This document shows positions 1 to 6,414 of a stretch of 9,884 nucleotides of DNA, one piece after another (position 1 is the first letter of the stretch; each line of letters opens with the position of its first letter). The notes below the pieces were generated by a model, which had not been told where the DNA came from, did not search any database, and was given only the letters and a program-made list of their open reading frames with translations. The stretch spans positions 1-9,884 of the forward strand of contig CAZHCK010000087.1 in the NCBI GenBank assembly GCA_964530915.1. Direction: 5' to 3'. The position numbers and the translations under genes were made by a program. This stretch comes from Cloacibacterium sp964530915. Lineage in GTDB: Bacteria; Bacteroidota; Bacteroidia; Flavobacteriales; Weeksellaceae.

Positions 1-47
1 ATAACTAAAATAGGATTTATTAAATAACCTGTATAGTTATTTTAGGA

Positions 48-140
48 CGACACACTATCCCCCGCTTCTCCCAAGATAAAGCATAGATGAAGCATAGATA
101 GTGTATGAAAAATGTCGTTGAGAAGTATTTGATGTCGGGG
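48..140. repeat. Tandem 11-mers and crossing inverted repeats upstream of dps
   Basis: This gene-free leader holds two direct 11-base copies, AGATAAAGCAT (74-84) and AGATGAAGCAT (85-95), followed by a third AGAT start. Around them ACACTATC (52-59) is the exact complement of GATAGTGT (97-104), and CGAC (48-51) extends this to GTCG (114-117) across a bulge. A second pair, CCCCG-CTTCTC (60-70), matches GAGAAG (120-125) and CGGGG (136-140). The second set crosses the first, so both can form together only as a pseudoknot. A separate 7-bp hairpin lies at 22-28/36-42. I see no gene in 1-255. The repeats are read directly; any function is unknown, and some pairings could be chance. Confidence 0.45.
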
Positions 141-218
141 AACAATAAACTATATATTCCCTCAAAATCTTATAACAAATCATCAGGATTATATAAGTCC
201 AACTGCTTGTTTGTATTC

Positions 219-226
219 TACTTTTG
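219..226 (+). promoter_or_regulatory. Probable -7 box of the dps promoter
   Basis: TACTTTTG is a perfect match to the Bacteroidota sigma-A -7 consensus TAnnTTTG. It would place the transcription start near 231-233, about 24 bases before the dps ATG. No TTG lies at the usual 17-20 base spacing upstream, so the -33 part is weak. The gene may depend on an activator or be driven mainly from the -7 box. Confidence 0.5.
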
Positions 227-255
227 TATCAACATCAATACAAAATATAATCATT

Positions 256-729
256 ATGAAAGTAGACATTGGCATCAGTGCCGCAAACCTTAAGAAAGTA
301 TGTGATAACCTAAACGCTGTCTTAGCAGATGGCAATGTGTTATACTTAAAACTCAGAAAGTTTCATTGGAATCTCAAAGGACCAGATTTCATGCAATTTC
401 ACCGCCTCTTCGAAGAACAGTATGAGGCAATGGAAAAAGCCATCGATGAAGTTGCCGAACGCATCTCTACGCTTGGCGGTATGGCAATAGGAACCACCAT
501 AGAGTTTGCAGAACTCTCACAGCTTAAAGAAAGTCCTGGAACTTGCCCTGCTCCTCTGGAAATGGCAAAAGAACTTTTGCAAGACCATGAAAGTATTGTA
601 AAATCCCTCAGAACCGCCATAGACGACTGTGAAGAAAAATATGAAGACAAAGGAACCGCAGATTTTTTAACCGGGTTAATGCAAGACCATGAAAAAATGG
701 CTTGGCAACTCAGACAATATTTCGTTTAA
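256..729 (+). CDS. dps: Dps family ferritin-like DNA-protection protein
   Basis: Predicted 157-residue Dps protein (DNA protection during starvation), a cytoplasmic 12-subunit cage that oxidises Fe(II), preferably with hydrogen peroxide, and stores the iron, so limiting hydroxyl-radical damage. The family ferroxidase residues are visible with exact spacing: H37 in KFHWNLKGP, H49, D64 and E68 (spacings 12, 15 and 4, as in E. coli Dps H51/H63/D78/E82). Length is normal. The N-terminus is short, with few lysines before the first helix, so DNA binding through a basic tail is not evident. The ATG at 256 was chosen because an upstream TTG start at 211 would overlap the -7 box and add a tail unlike Dps. 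It is first in a run of three same-strand genes: only 16 bases separate it from the small lipoprotein gene. Expression is likely raised by peroxide or starvation, by family knowledge rather than a visible operator. Confidence 0.95.
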   Translation: MKVDIGISAANLKKVCDNLNAVLADGNVLYLKLRKFHWNLKGPDFMQFHRLFEEQYEAMEKAIDEVAERISTLGGMAIGTTIEFAELSQLKESPGTCPAPLEMAKELLQDHESIVKSLRTAIDDCEEKYEDKGTADFLTGLMQDHEKMAWQLRQYFV

Positions 730-745
730 CCTAAAATTTAACCTT

Positions 746-910
746 ATGAAAAAGTATATCTTATTCACCTTAACTTTATTTTTATTGACCTTATTGACGA
801 GTTGTGAAGCGGTAGAAACCGTTTTCAAAGCAGGAATGTATTGGGGATTTTTCTTAATTGCCCTGGTTGTAATTGTTATATTTTGGCTATTCTCAAGAGG
901 AAAGAAATAA
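746..910 (+). CDS. Small lipoprotein with a C-terminal membrane helix
   Basis: A 54-residue predicted envelope peptide of unknown function. Residues 1-20 form a lipoprotein signal: MKK, a hydrophobic core, and the lipobox LTSC with Cys20. After a short segment (EAVETVFKAGMYWG) comes a second hydrophobic helix at about 33-49, ending in SRGKK. The positive C-terminus suggests the helix ends in the cytoplasm, so the lipidated Cys20 and the helix would both sit in the inner membrane as a small hairpin. Similar tiny lipoproteins with an FKAG...G segment are, as I recall, common in flavobacteria and sometimes misnamed in databases. The ATG at 746 is preferred to one at 689, which lies inside dps and would put 19 polar residues before the signal. 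It sits 16 bases after dps and 32 before the oxidoreductase gene, so it is probably co-transcribed. Confidence 0.8.
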   Translation: MKKYILFTLTLFLLTLLTSCEAVETVFKAGMYWGFFLIALVVIVIFWLFSRGKK

Positions 911-942
911 GCTCATTGCAAAACTTTTAAAACACAAACGAT

Positions 943-2145
943 ATGAGGTTACGCACTTTTGAATCTTTTTGGCTGCTCAAAAATGGGCTACTCTACACCT
1001 ATCCCAGTTTACAGAAAAACATTAAAACTGAGATTTTGGTGATTGGTGGTGGCATTACCGGCGCTCTGATTTCTGATGCGTTAATGGATGCGGGTTATGA
1101 AGTAACTCTCATCGACAGACGAGATATTGGACAAGGAAGCACGAGTGCTACTACCAGCATGTTACAGTATGAAATAGATGAACCATTAAAAGATTTGGCA
1201 AAGAAAATTGGCGAAGAAGCTGCAGCACTTTGTTACCAAGAAGGAATCACTGCGATTCAAGATTTAGAGCAATTGGTGAAAACCAAGACCTTAGATTGTG
1301 GCTTCAAAATGAAGAAATCACTCTATATTGCGCACAATAAAACCGCTGCAAAAGCTCTTTATCAAGAATTTGAAATCAGAAAAAAATATCAACTGGACGT
1401 AAAATGGTTAGAATCAGATGCGATTAAAAAAACTTATGGCATTGTTTCTCATGGTGGCATTCTCAGTAAAACCGCTGCCAGTGTAGATGCGTATAAAATG
1501 GCGCATGAACTTATCGCTTTCAATGTAAAAAGAGGGATGAAAGTCTTTGACCAAACCGAAATTAAAAGCATTCAAGACCAAGGCAAAACTCCAAAAGTCA
1601 TTACACAAGAAAATCATACTATTAGTGCTCAAAAAATAGTTTTCTGCACAGGTTTTGAATCTTTAAATTTACTTAAAGAAAAAGTTGCCGATTTGATTTA
1701 TACTTATGCAACCGTGAGTGAACCGACACAAACCTATAATAAAAATCTAGAAAAGATTTTGATTTGGGACACACAAGATCCTTATCTCTATATGAGAACT
1801 ACGGATGATGGTAGATTTTTAGTTGGCGGCGAAGACTCTGTATATAAAGATACCATCCTTCAACAAAATATTAAAGAAGAAAAAAGCAAAACGCTTATTA
1901 AAAAACTCAAGAAAACCCTCCCAGATTTAGACTTCATCGAAGATATTTCTTGGGGTGGAATTTTTGGAACTACCAAAGATGGTTTGCCTTATATTGGGGA
2001 ATCTCCAGAATACAAAAACTGTTTGTTTTGCTTAGGTTTTGGCGGAAACGGCATTACTTTTTCTGCACAAGGAAGAAAAATTATAGTAGACCTTTTACAG
2101 AACAAGGAAAATGCTTTAGCCCCATATTATCGATTTGGGAGATAG
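943..2145 (+). CDS. FAD-dependent oxidoreductase of the DAO (DadA-like) family
   Basis: Predicted 400-residue cytoplasmic flavoprotein of the D-amino-acid/glycine oxidase fold, which oxidises amines or hydroxy acids with FAD. The Rossmann dinucleotide motif is clear: VIGGGITG with G35, G37, G40, then D58 at the end of the second strand (LIDRR) to hold the adenosine ribose. The GSTSATTSMLQYEID segment follows, as in this family near the flavin. Near the C-terminus WGGIFGTTKDGLPYIGE (from 337) and GFGGNGI (365-371) form the second FAD-contact region. The substrate cannot be told. About 30 residues precede the Rossmann strand; the leader ESFWLLKNGLLYTYPSL looks genuine for the subfamily, so the ATG at 943 is kept. 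Some relatives carry a C-terminal Rieske domain; this one does not. It is last in the probable dps operon. The TAG stop shares its G with a GGTAAA repeat array. Confidence 0.88.
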   Translation: MRLRTFESFWLLKNGLLYTYPSLQKNIKTEILVIGGGITGALISDALMDAGYEVTLIDRRDIGQGSTSATTSMLQYEIDEPLKDLAKKIGEEAAALCYQEGITAIQDLEQLVKTKTLDCGFKMKKSLYIAHNKTAAKALYQEFEIRKKYQLDVKWLESDAIKKTYGIVSHGGILSKTAASVDAYKMAHELIAFNVKRGMKVFDQTEIKSIQDQGKTPKVITQENHTISAQKIVFCTGFESLNLLKEKVADLIYTYATVSEPTQTYNKNLEKILIWDTQDPYLYMRTTDDGRFLVGGEDSVYKDTILQQNIKEEKSKTLIKKLKKTLPDLDFIEDISWGGIFGTTKDGLPYIGESPEYKNCLFCLGFGGNGITFSAQGRKIIVDLLQNKENALAPYYRFGR

Positions 2146-2198
2146 GTAAAGGTAAAGGTAAAGGTAAAGGTAAAGGTAAAGGTAAAGGTTGAGGTAAG
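2145..2198 (+). repeat. (GGTAAA)7 hexanucleotide microsatellite
   Basis: Seven perfect GGTAAA units run from 2145 to 2186, followed by two decayed units (GGTTGA, GGTAAG). The first G is the last base of the TAG stop of the upstream oxidoreductase. In that gene's frame the array reads (Val-Lys)7, and the frame stays open to a TAA at 2215-2217, so loss of the TAG would add a 23-residue basic tail. A change in copy number would not shift frame, because the unit is six bases. The array lies before the shared terminator and so is probably in the 3' untranslated RNA. Slipped-strand copy-number change is likely by general knowledge of such arrays; any role is unknown. Confidence 0.95.
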
Positions 2199-2219
2199 GA
2201 TGATTGATGATGGATAAAC

Positions 2220-2252
2220 AAAAAAACTCGAGTGATATACTCGAGTTTTTTT
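2220..2252. terminator. Bidirectional intrinsic terminator (oxidoreductase / blc)
   Basis: A7 followed by CTCGAGT, a five-base loop (GATAT), then ACTCGAG and T7 gives a perfect 14-bp stem. The T run follows the stem on the plus strand and the A run gives the same on the minus strand. It lies between two convergent genes, the oxidoreductase (+, stop 2145) and blc (-, stop 2269), and can end both transcripts. Confidence 0.92.
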
Positions 2253-2268
2253 GTTATTGAAATGAATT

Positions 2269-2799
2269 TTAATCCTTGTTGTGATTTACCCAAATGAGTT
2301 TTGAAACATCGAAACCGTCTTTTTTGGCTTTTTCAATGAATCTTTTTTTGGTGGCTTCGTCTATGGTTTTATTTCTAGAAAGAATCCACATGTATTCTGT
2401 AGAATTGCCATAGATAAGCGCATTCTGATAATTATCGTCAATATCTACTACATTGTACCCACCGTAAAATGGTCCAAAGAAAGAAACTTTCAGTCTGGCT
2501 TCAGATTCAGAACCTACAAATTTGGCTTTTCCTTCAGCAGAATCCCATTCTTTTTTTACATAGTTATAACCTTGGTTCAATACTTTGATGCTTCCATCAG
2601 GATTGATGGAATATTGCGCAGTTGTGTTGTCTAGATTTCTTTCAAAACGGAAGTCAAACCTTGCGATTTCATACCATTTTCCTAGATATTTGTCTTTGTT
2701 AAAGTTTTGTACCGCTGTTACTCCATCTGGAATTCCTACACATGAAGTAAAAATAGTGGCTACTACTGCCATGATGGCAATTCCTTTTATTATTTTCAT
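2269..2799 (-). CDS. blc: Outer-membrane lipocalin (Blc family lipoprotein)
   Basis: Predicted 176-residue bacterial lipocalin, close to the usual Blc length. Residues 1-20 are a lipoprotein signal ending in the lipobox FTSC (Cys20). The lipocalin signature GKWYEIARFDFRFERNL follows at 40-56 (the G-x-W motif, with the FE-RN-L segment typical of the Blc/apolipoprotein D group). Later strands include GYNVVDIDDNYQNALIYG (114-131) and YMWILSR (136-142), with the conserved Arg that packs on the Trp. Blc proteins bind fatty acids or lysophospholipids in the envelope and are linked to membrane stress; that is family knowledge, and the ligand here is not known. It is transcribed alone, divergent from pruA and convergent with the dps operon, with which it shares a terminator. 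The ATG at 2799 directly precedes the signal peptide, so the start is secure. Confidence 0.93.
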   Translation of the reverse strand: MKIIKGIAIMAVVATIFTSCVGIPDGVTAVQNFNKDKYLGKWYEIARFDFRFERNLDNTTAQYSINPDGSIKVLNQGYNYVKKEWDSAEGKAKFVGSESEARLKVSFFGPFYGGYNVVDIDDNYQNALIYGNSTEYMWILSRNKTIDEATKKRFIEKAKKDGFDVSKLIWVNHNKD

Positions 2800-2839
2800 T
2801 GTCTTTATTTTTCTACAAATTTCGGTTAAATCAGTGAAG

Positions 2840-2847
2840 CAAAATTA
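2840..2847 (-). promoter_or_regulatory. Probable -7 box of the blc promoter
   Basis: Read on the minus strand this is TAATTTTG, a perfect TAnnTTTG. The start of transcription would fall near 2834, giving a leader of about 35 bases. No TTG is found at the usual -33 spacing. Confidence 0.5.
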
Positions 2848-2928
2848 TAGAATTGTGAGAAATGTTTTTATTTTATTTGTCTATCAGACTAATTTTCTAA
2901 TAGTTCCATGAAATGTAACCGAAGTGTT

Positions 2929-2959
2929 TTGGTTGGAGAGGGTTTATATTGTATTTTTG
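2929..2959 (+). promoter_or_regulatory. Probable pruA promoter (-33 TTG and -7 TATTTTTG)
   Basis: TTG at 2929-2931, within TTTTGG, is followed after 20 bases by TATTTTTG at 2952-2959, a perfect TAnnTTTG. This is the best two-part Bacteroidota promoter in the window. The predicted transcript starts near 2965, leaving an A-rich leader of about 60 bases before the pruA ATG. The region is divergent with the blc promoter about 80 bases away. Confidence 0.65.
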
Positions 2960-3024
2960 TAGGATATGAATAAGAACTGTTTCTTATCTTCATCAACAAA
3001 TTAAAATCTAAAATTTAAAAGTAT

Positions 3025-4650
3025 ATGTCATTCGCAATTTCGCAAGTTCCTACTCCTAAAAACGAACCTGTAAGAAGCTATGCTCCTGGTTCTGCAGAGA
3101 TTAAATCACTGATTGCTACTTATCAAAAAATGTGGTCAGAAGAAGTAGAAATCCCAATGGTTATTGATGGAAAAGAAGTGAAAACTGGTGAAAAAGTATC
3201 ACTACACTCTCCTCAAGATCATCAACACACTTTAGGATATTACCATAAAGGAAATAAACAACATGTAGATGATGCCATCAATTCTTGTCTGAAAGCAAGA
3301 GCAGAATGGGCTAATTTACCATGGGAGCAAAGAGCTTCTATTTTCTTAAAAGCGGCTGATTTATTGGCTGGTCCTTATAGAGACAAAATCAACGCTGCGA
3401 CGATGATTGGTCAAAGTAAAAATGCAATGCAGGCAGAAATAGATTCGGCTTGTGAAGCGATAGATTTCTTACGTTTTAACGTACAATTTATGACAGAATT
3501 GTATTCTGAACAACCGGTTTCTGATGCAGGAATCTGGAACAGAGCAGAATACAGACCATTAGAAGGTTTTACCTATGCCATTACACCATTTAACTTTACA
3601 GCGATCTCTCTTAACTTGCCTACATCAATGGCGATGATGGGAAATGTAGTGGTTTGGAAACCATCTGCTACACAGATTTATTCAGCTAAAGTAATTATGG
3701 ACGTTTTAATAGAAGCAGGTTTACCAGCAGGTGTTATCAATATGGTTTTCTCTGGTGGTGCAGAAACTTCTAAGCAAATTTTAGAACACCCAGATTTCTC
3801 TGGAATTCATTTTACCGGTTCTACAGAAGTTTTCCAATCATTATGGAGACAAATCGGCGAAAATATTCATAAATATAAAACTTACCCTAGAATCGTAGGA
3901 GAAACTGGTGGTAAAGACTTTGTAGTTGCACATCCTTCTGCTGTACCAAGTCAAGTAGCTACTGCTTTGGTAAGAGGTGCTTTCGAATATCAAGGTCAAA
4001 AATGTTCTGCTGCTTCTAGAGCTTACGTTCCGCAATCACTTTGGGGAGAAGTAAAAAGAATAATGGGAGAACAATTAGCAGAAATTAAAATGGGAAGTCC
4101 AGAAGATCCTTCTAATTTCGTAAATGCTGTAATTGATAAAGCTTCATTTGAAAAATGCAAAGGCTACATAGAAAGAGCTCAAAATGCGACTGATGCAGAA
4201 GTAATTTTCGGTGGTGGTTGTGATGACAGCAAAGGTTGGTTTGTACAGCCTACCGTTATTCAAGCTAAAAATCCTCACTACGAGAGTATGGAAGAAGAAA
4301 TCTTTGGCCCTATTCTTACGATTTATGTGTATGAAGACCAAGATTGGAAAGCTACGTTAAAATTAGTAGATGAAACTTCTCCTTATGCATTAACAGGCGC
4401 TGTATTTGCACAAGACAGATATGCAATTAACGAGGCGACTAAAGCCTTAGAAAATGCTGCAGGAAACTTCTATATTAATGATAAACCGACTGGTGCTGTT
4501 GTTGGTCAACAACCTTTTGGTGGAGCGAGAGCTTCTGGAACGAATGACAAAGCTGGTTCTAAAATGAATCTTCTTCGTTGGGTTTCTGCAAGAAGTATCA
4601 AAGAAAACTTCTTATCTCCTACTGATTATAAATATCCGTTCTTAGGTTAA
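3025..4650 (+). CDS. pruA: L-glutamate gamma-semialdehyde (P5C) dehydrogenase
   Basis: Predicted 541-residue aldehyde dehydrogenase of the 1-pyrroline-5-carboxylate type. It oxidises glutamate semialdehyde, in equilibrium with P5C, to glutamate with NAD+, the second step of proline breakdown (also reached from ornithine/arginine), in the cytoplasm. Key residues: N190 in ITPFNFTAI, FTGSTEVF at 263-270 for NAD binding, general base E293 in GETGGKDFV, and nucleophile C327 in YQGQKCSAASR, which is the P5CDH form of the motif. The C-terminal NDKPTGAVVGQQPFGGARASGTNDKAG segment is also typical and helps bind the substrate. The length fits the single-function PruA of Bacteroidota and vertebrate-type ALDH4; there is no fused proline dehydrogenase and none nearby. 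It appears monocistronic, with a promoter at 2929-2959 and a terminator at 4672-4703. Confidence 0.96.
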   Translation: MSFAISQVPTPKNEPVRSYAPGSAEIKSLIATYQKMWSEEVEIPMVIDGKEVKTGEKVSLHSPQDHQHTLGYYHKGNKQHVDDAINSCLKARAEWANLPWEQRASIFLKAADLLAGPYRDKINAATMIGQSKNAMQAEIDSACEAIDFLRFNVQFMTELYSEQPVSDAGIWNRAEYRPLEGFTYAITPFNFTAISLNLPTSMAMMGNVVVWKPSATQIYSAKVIMDVLIEAGLPAGVINMVFSGGAETSKQILEHPDFSGIHFTGSTEVFQSLWRQIGENIHKYKTYPRIVGETGGKDFVVAHPSAVPSQVATALVRGAFEYQGQKCSAASRAYVPQSLWGEVKRIMGEQLAEIKMGSPEDPSNFVNAVIDKASFEKCKGYIERAQNATDAEVIFGGGCDDSKGWFVQPTVIQAKNPHYESMEEEIFGPILTIYVYEDQDWKATLKLVDETSPYALTGAVFAQDRYAINEATKALENAAGNFYINDKPTGAVVGQQPFGGARASGTNDKAGSKMNLLRWVSARSIKENFLSPTDYKYPFLG

Positions 4651-4671
4651 GAATTATTTCAATATCATAAA

Positions 4672-4703
4672 AAACGCCTCTCAAAATACTTTGAGAGGCG
4701 TTT
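4672..4703 (+). terminator. Intrinsic terminator of pruA
   Basis: AAACGCCTCTCAAA, a four-base loop (ATAC), then TTTGAGAGGCGTTT form a perfect 14-bp stem 21 bases after the pruA stop. The T tract is short (TTT, then CC and TTTT). The GC core is strong and the flanking A run means it could also work weakly on the minus strand. Confidence 0.88.
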
Positions 4704-4808
4704 CCTTTTCATCATTTGTGTTTTCTCCTTTCGGAGAGAAAATAAGTTCATTTTCTGAGGACAAAGTTATCATTTGTTAATTAGATTTCAAAATGAAATA
4801 CATGTACA

Positions 4809-4836
4809 TCTCTAAATATTACCACTAATTGAATAA
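4809..4836. repeat. Diverged 28-nt motif, copy A (downstream of the fadL-like gene)
   Basis: This 28-base stretch matches 6242-6269 at 22 of 28 positions in the same orientation; the shared core is TACCACT-nnn-TGAATAA. The two copies lie on either side of the FadL-like gene. Copy A is about 60 bases past its stop and beyond its terminator. Function unknown; coincidence in AT-rich DNA is possible. Confidence 0.35.
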
Positions 4837-4843
4837 AAAGTAC

Positions 4844-4875
4844 AAAAAACTCTCCACTGTTTATAGTGAAGAGTT
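4844..4875 (-). terminator. Intrinsic terminator of the fadL-like gene
   Basis: Read on the minus strand, AACTCT, a one-base mismatch, CACT, a six-base loop, AGTG and AGAGTT form a stem that runs directly into a T6 tract (plus-strand A run at 4844-4849). It lies about 20 bases past the stop of the outer-membrane protein gene. It is separate from the pruA terminator. Confidence 0.8.
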
Positions 4876-4895
4876 CAAGTCAAATTAATATATTT

Positions 4896-6164
4896 TTAAA
4901 ATTTGAAATCTACTCCTATTTGAGCCATGGAAGTGGTCATTTCATACGCTACAGTGCTTCCAGGAATTGCACCATAAGGATTAGATGGTGATGCCATCAT
5001 AGGGTTTAATAATGCTCCAGAAGTTTTGCCATCACTCGCTCCATAATGGTAATTGGCATTGATGGTAAATTTGTCATTTAATTTATATCCTATTCCTATT
5101 TCGTATGCATCTCTAATGATAGCAGAAGCTGGAACAGAGAACATCGTTAATTCTGGATTAATAGGATTAGAACTGTAAGTATATCCTAATCTAATTGGCA
5201 TTTTTTCAATGGCTTTGATTTGGATCCCTGCAGAAATCACATCGATACTTTCCCAACCGAAACCTTTTACAGCGCCATAATTGCTCCATCCATTAGCTAA
5301 GAAACCTTCTGTATTAGCATAGTCTACATATCTGTAATCTAAAGCTAAATCAAATAAACGATGAGAATAACCAGCACCTACTGAATAAATCGCAGGGAAA
5401 TTCATCGTAAATTCATTTTCTCCTTTAGTATTGTCTAGATAAGTGTTCTCAAATTTAAATTCATTAAAATATACCGGTGATTTATAAGATAAACCGAGTT
5501 TAAAACCATTGTTGGTTTTGTAATACATCCCAACTTGTGCTCCAAAGCCAATTGCAGAAGCATTATCAGAATTAGGATAACCTGCAGTCATGCTTGGATT
5601 AGCCAATGGATTAGGATGAATTTTTAGAGCTGAATAATTTACATTAGGCTGTATCGCCATAGAGAAATTCTCATTGAATTTATAAGCGTAAGCAAAACCA
5701 ACTTGCATCAACATATAATTAGATTCTACTTTCCCAAAACCACCATATTGCTGAGACATGAGAATTGGATTAGTGGTACTTTCTGGATATTCTACCCCAA
5801 AACCACTTACTCCGAAAACAGAAATACCAAATTTATGATTAGGATTTTTACCAAAAGTTACTGCAACAGCAGGCATGATAGAGTTGGCTTTTTCGTCTTT
5901 AGTTACTCCAGACATTGGTCCGTAAGAAGAAGATAATTCTGGGTTAGACATAAATAAACCAGCATTTACAGAAACGGTGTTTCCATTAAAATCTGTAATT
6001 CCCGCAGGATTCCACTGTAACGCACCGCTAATGTCAATAGGTTGACCAGTTGCTGCACCACCCATACTCATATTTACTGAACCTATACCTTGCATAAGAT
6101 GACCTACCTGAGCCATCATAACTCCTGAACATAATACACCAAGAGTAATAATAATTCGTTTCAT
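4896..6164 (-). CDS. OmpP1/FadL/TodX family outer-membrane transport protein
   Basis: Predicted 422-residue outer-membrane beta-barrel of the FadL group, which takes up long-chain fatty acids or other hydrophobic compounds. The first 18-19 residues are a Sec signal peptide (MKRIIITLGVLCSGVMMAQ). The mature start GSVNMSMGGAATGQPIDISGALQWNPAGI contains the conserved GGA and W51-N-P-A-G segments of the family's N-terminal plug. The rest alternates in barrel style with many Tyr and Gly residues, and the chain ends in FKF, a terminal aromatic as expected for barrel assembly. The ATG at 6164 was chosen over 6239 because the latter would put 25 basic, polar residues before the signal. The substrate is not shown; E. 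coli FadL specificity should not be assumed. It is monocistronic, convergent with pruA, with its own terminator. A weak -7-like TAACTTTA (minus strand, 6185-6192) precedes it. Confidence 0.92.
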   Translation of the reverse strand: MKRIIITLGVLCSGVMMAQVGHLMQGIGSVNMSMGGAATGQPIDISGALQWNPAGITDFNGNTVSVNAGLFMSNPELSSSYGPMSGVTKDEKANSIMPAVAVTFGKNPNHKFGISVFGVSGFGVEYPESTTNPILMSQQYGGFGKVESNYMLMQVGFAYAYKFNENFSMAIQPNVNYSALKIHPNPLANPSMTAGYPNSDNASAIGFGAQVGMYYKTNNGFKLGLSYKSPVYFNEFKFENTYLDNTKGENEFTMNFPAIYSVGAGYSHRLFDLALDYRYVDYANTEGFLANGWSNYGAVKGFGWESIDVISAGIQIKAIEKMPIRLGYTYSSNPINPELTMFSVPASAIIRDAYEIGIGYKLNDKFTINANYHYGASDGKTSGALLNPMMASPSNPYGAIPGSTVAYEMTTSMAQIGVDFKF

Positions 6165-6241
6165 AAAGTTATTTTTTTGTTTTATAAAGTTACGACGGGC
6201 TAGTTTACTGATTTTAAAACACTTACTGTCATTTATCATGT

Positions 6242-6269
6242 TCTGTAAAAACTACCACTTGCTGAATAA
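6242..6269. repeat. Diverged 28-nt motif, copy B (upstream of the fadL-like gene)
   Basis: This is the partner of the motif at 4809-4836, 22 of 28 identical, same orientation. Copy B lies about 80 bases before the FadL-like ATG on that gene's strand, and contains TAGTTTTT (minus strand, 6247-6254), one base away from a -7 box. It could be a regulatory site or part of an old small repeat. Confidence 0.35.
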
Positions 6270-6301
6270 TTATTACCATTTATAATAATGTATTAAAACA
6301 C

Positions 6302-6328
6302 AAAAAAACCTCTCGCTTTCACGAGAGG
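6302..6328 (-). terminator. Intrinsic terminator of the methyltransferase gene
   Basis: On the minus strand CCTCTCG, a six-base loop and CGAGAGG make a 7-bp GC-rich stem followed at once by T7 (plus-strand A run 6302-6308). It is about 85 bases past the stop of the methyltransferase gene. On the plus strand a T6 run starts four bases after the stem, so weak activity in that direction is possible. Confidence 0.88.
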
Positions 6329-6414
6329 CACATTTTTTCATAGGTTTTTCATTAATCATATCGATTATGAAACAAATATATAAAATATTTGTAAAAATCA
6401 AAACAAAATAATCA

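Noticed and set aside
211..255. Upstream TTG start that would lengthen Dps by 15 residues
   Set aside because: The added residues are unlike Dps N-termini and the TTG overlaps the -7 box; the ATG at 256 fits the family length.
105..293. 62-codon plus-strand reading frame before and into dps
   Set aside because: It overlaps the dps start in another frame, has no recognisable domain, and would span the predicted dps promoter.
2081..2293. Minus-strand frame encoding a Leu-Pro repeat, and the plus-strand frame encoding a Gly-Lys repeat
   Set aside because: Both are translations of the GGTAAA microsatellite in frames that overlap real genes and the terminator; the repeats come from the DNA, not from a protein domain.
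2585..2911. 108-codon plus-strand frame with a hydrophobic stretch
   Set aside because: It lies antisense to the well-supported lipocalin gene and its promoter; the hydrophobic part is the complement of the lipocalin signal region.
4721..4742. Hairpin TTTTCTCC-TTTC-GGAGAgAAAA after pruA considered as a second terminator
   Set aside because: It has a bulge and no T run on either strand, and pruA already has a strong terminator just upstream.
6165..6239. Longer start for the FadL-like protein
   Set aside because: It adds 25 polar, basic residues ahead of a perfect signal peptide and would cover the probable promoter region.
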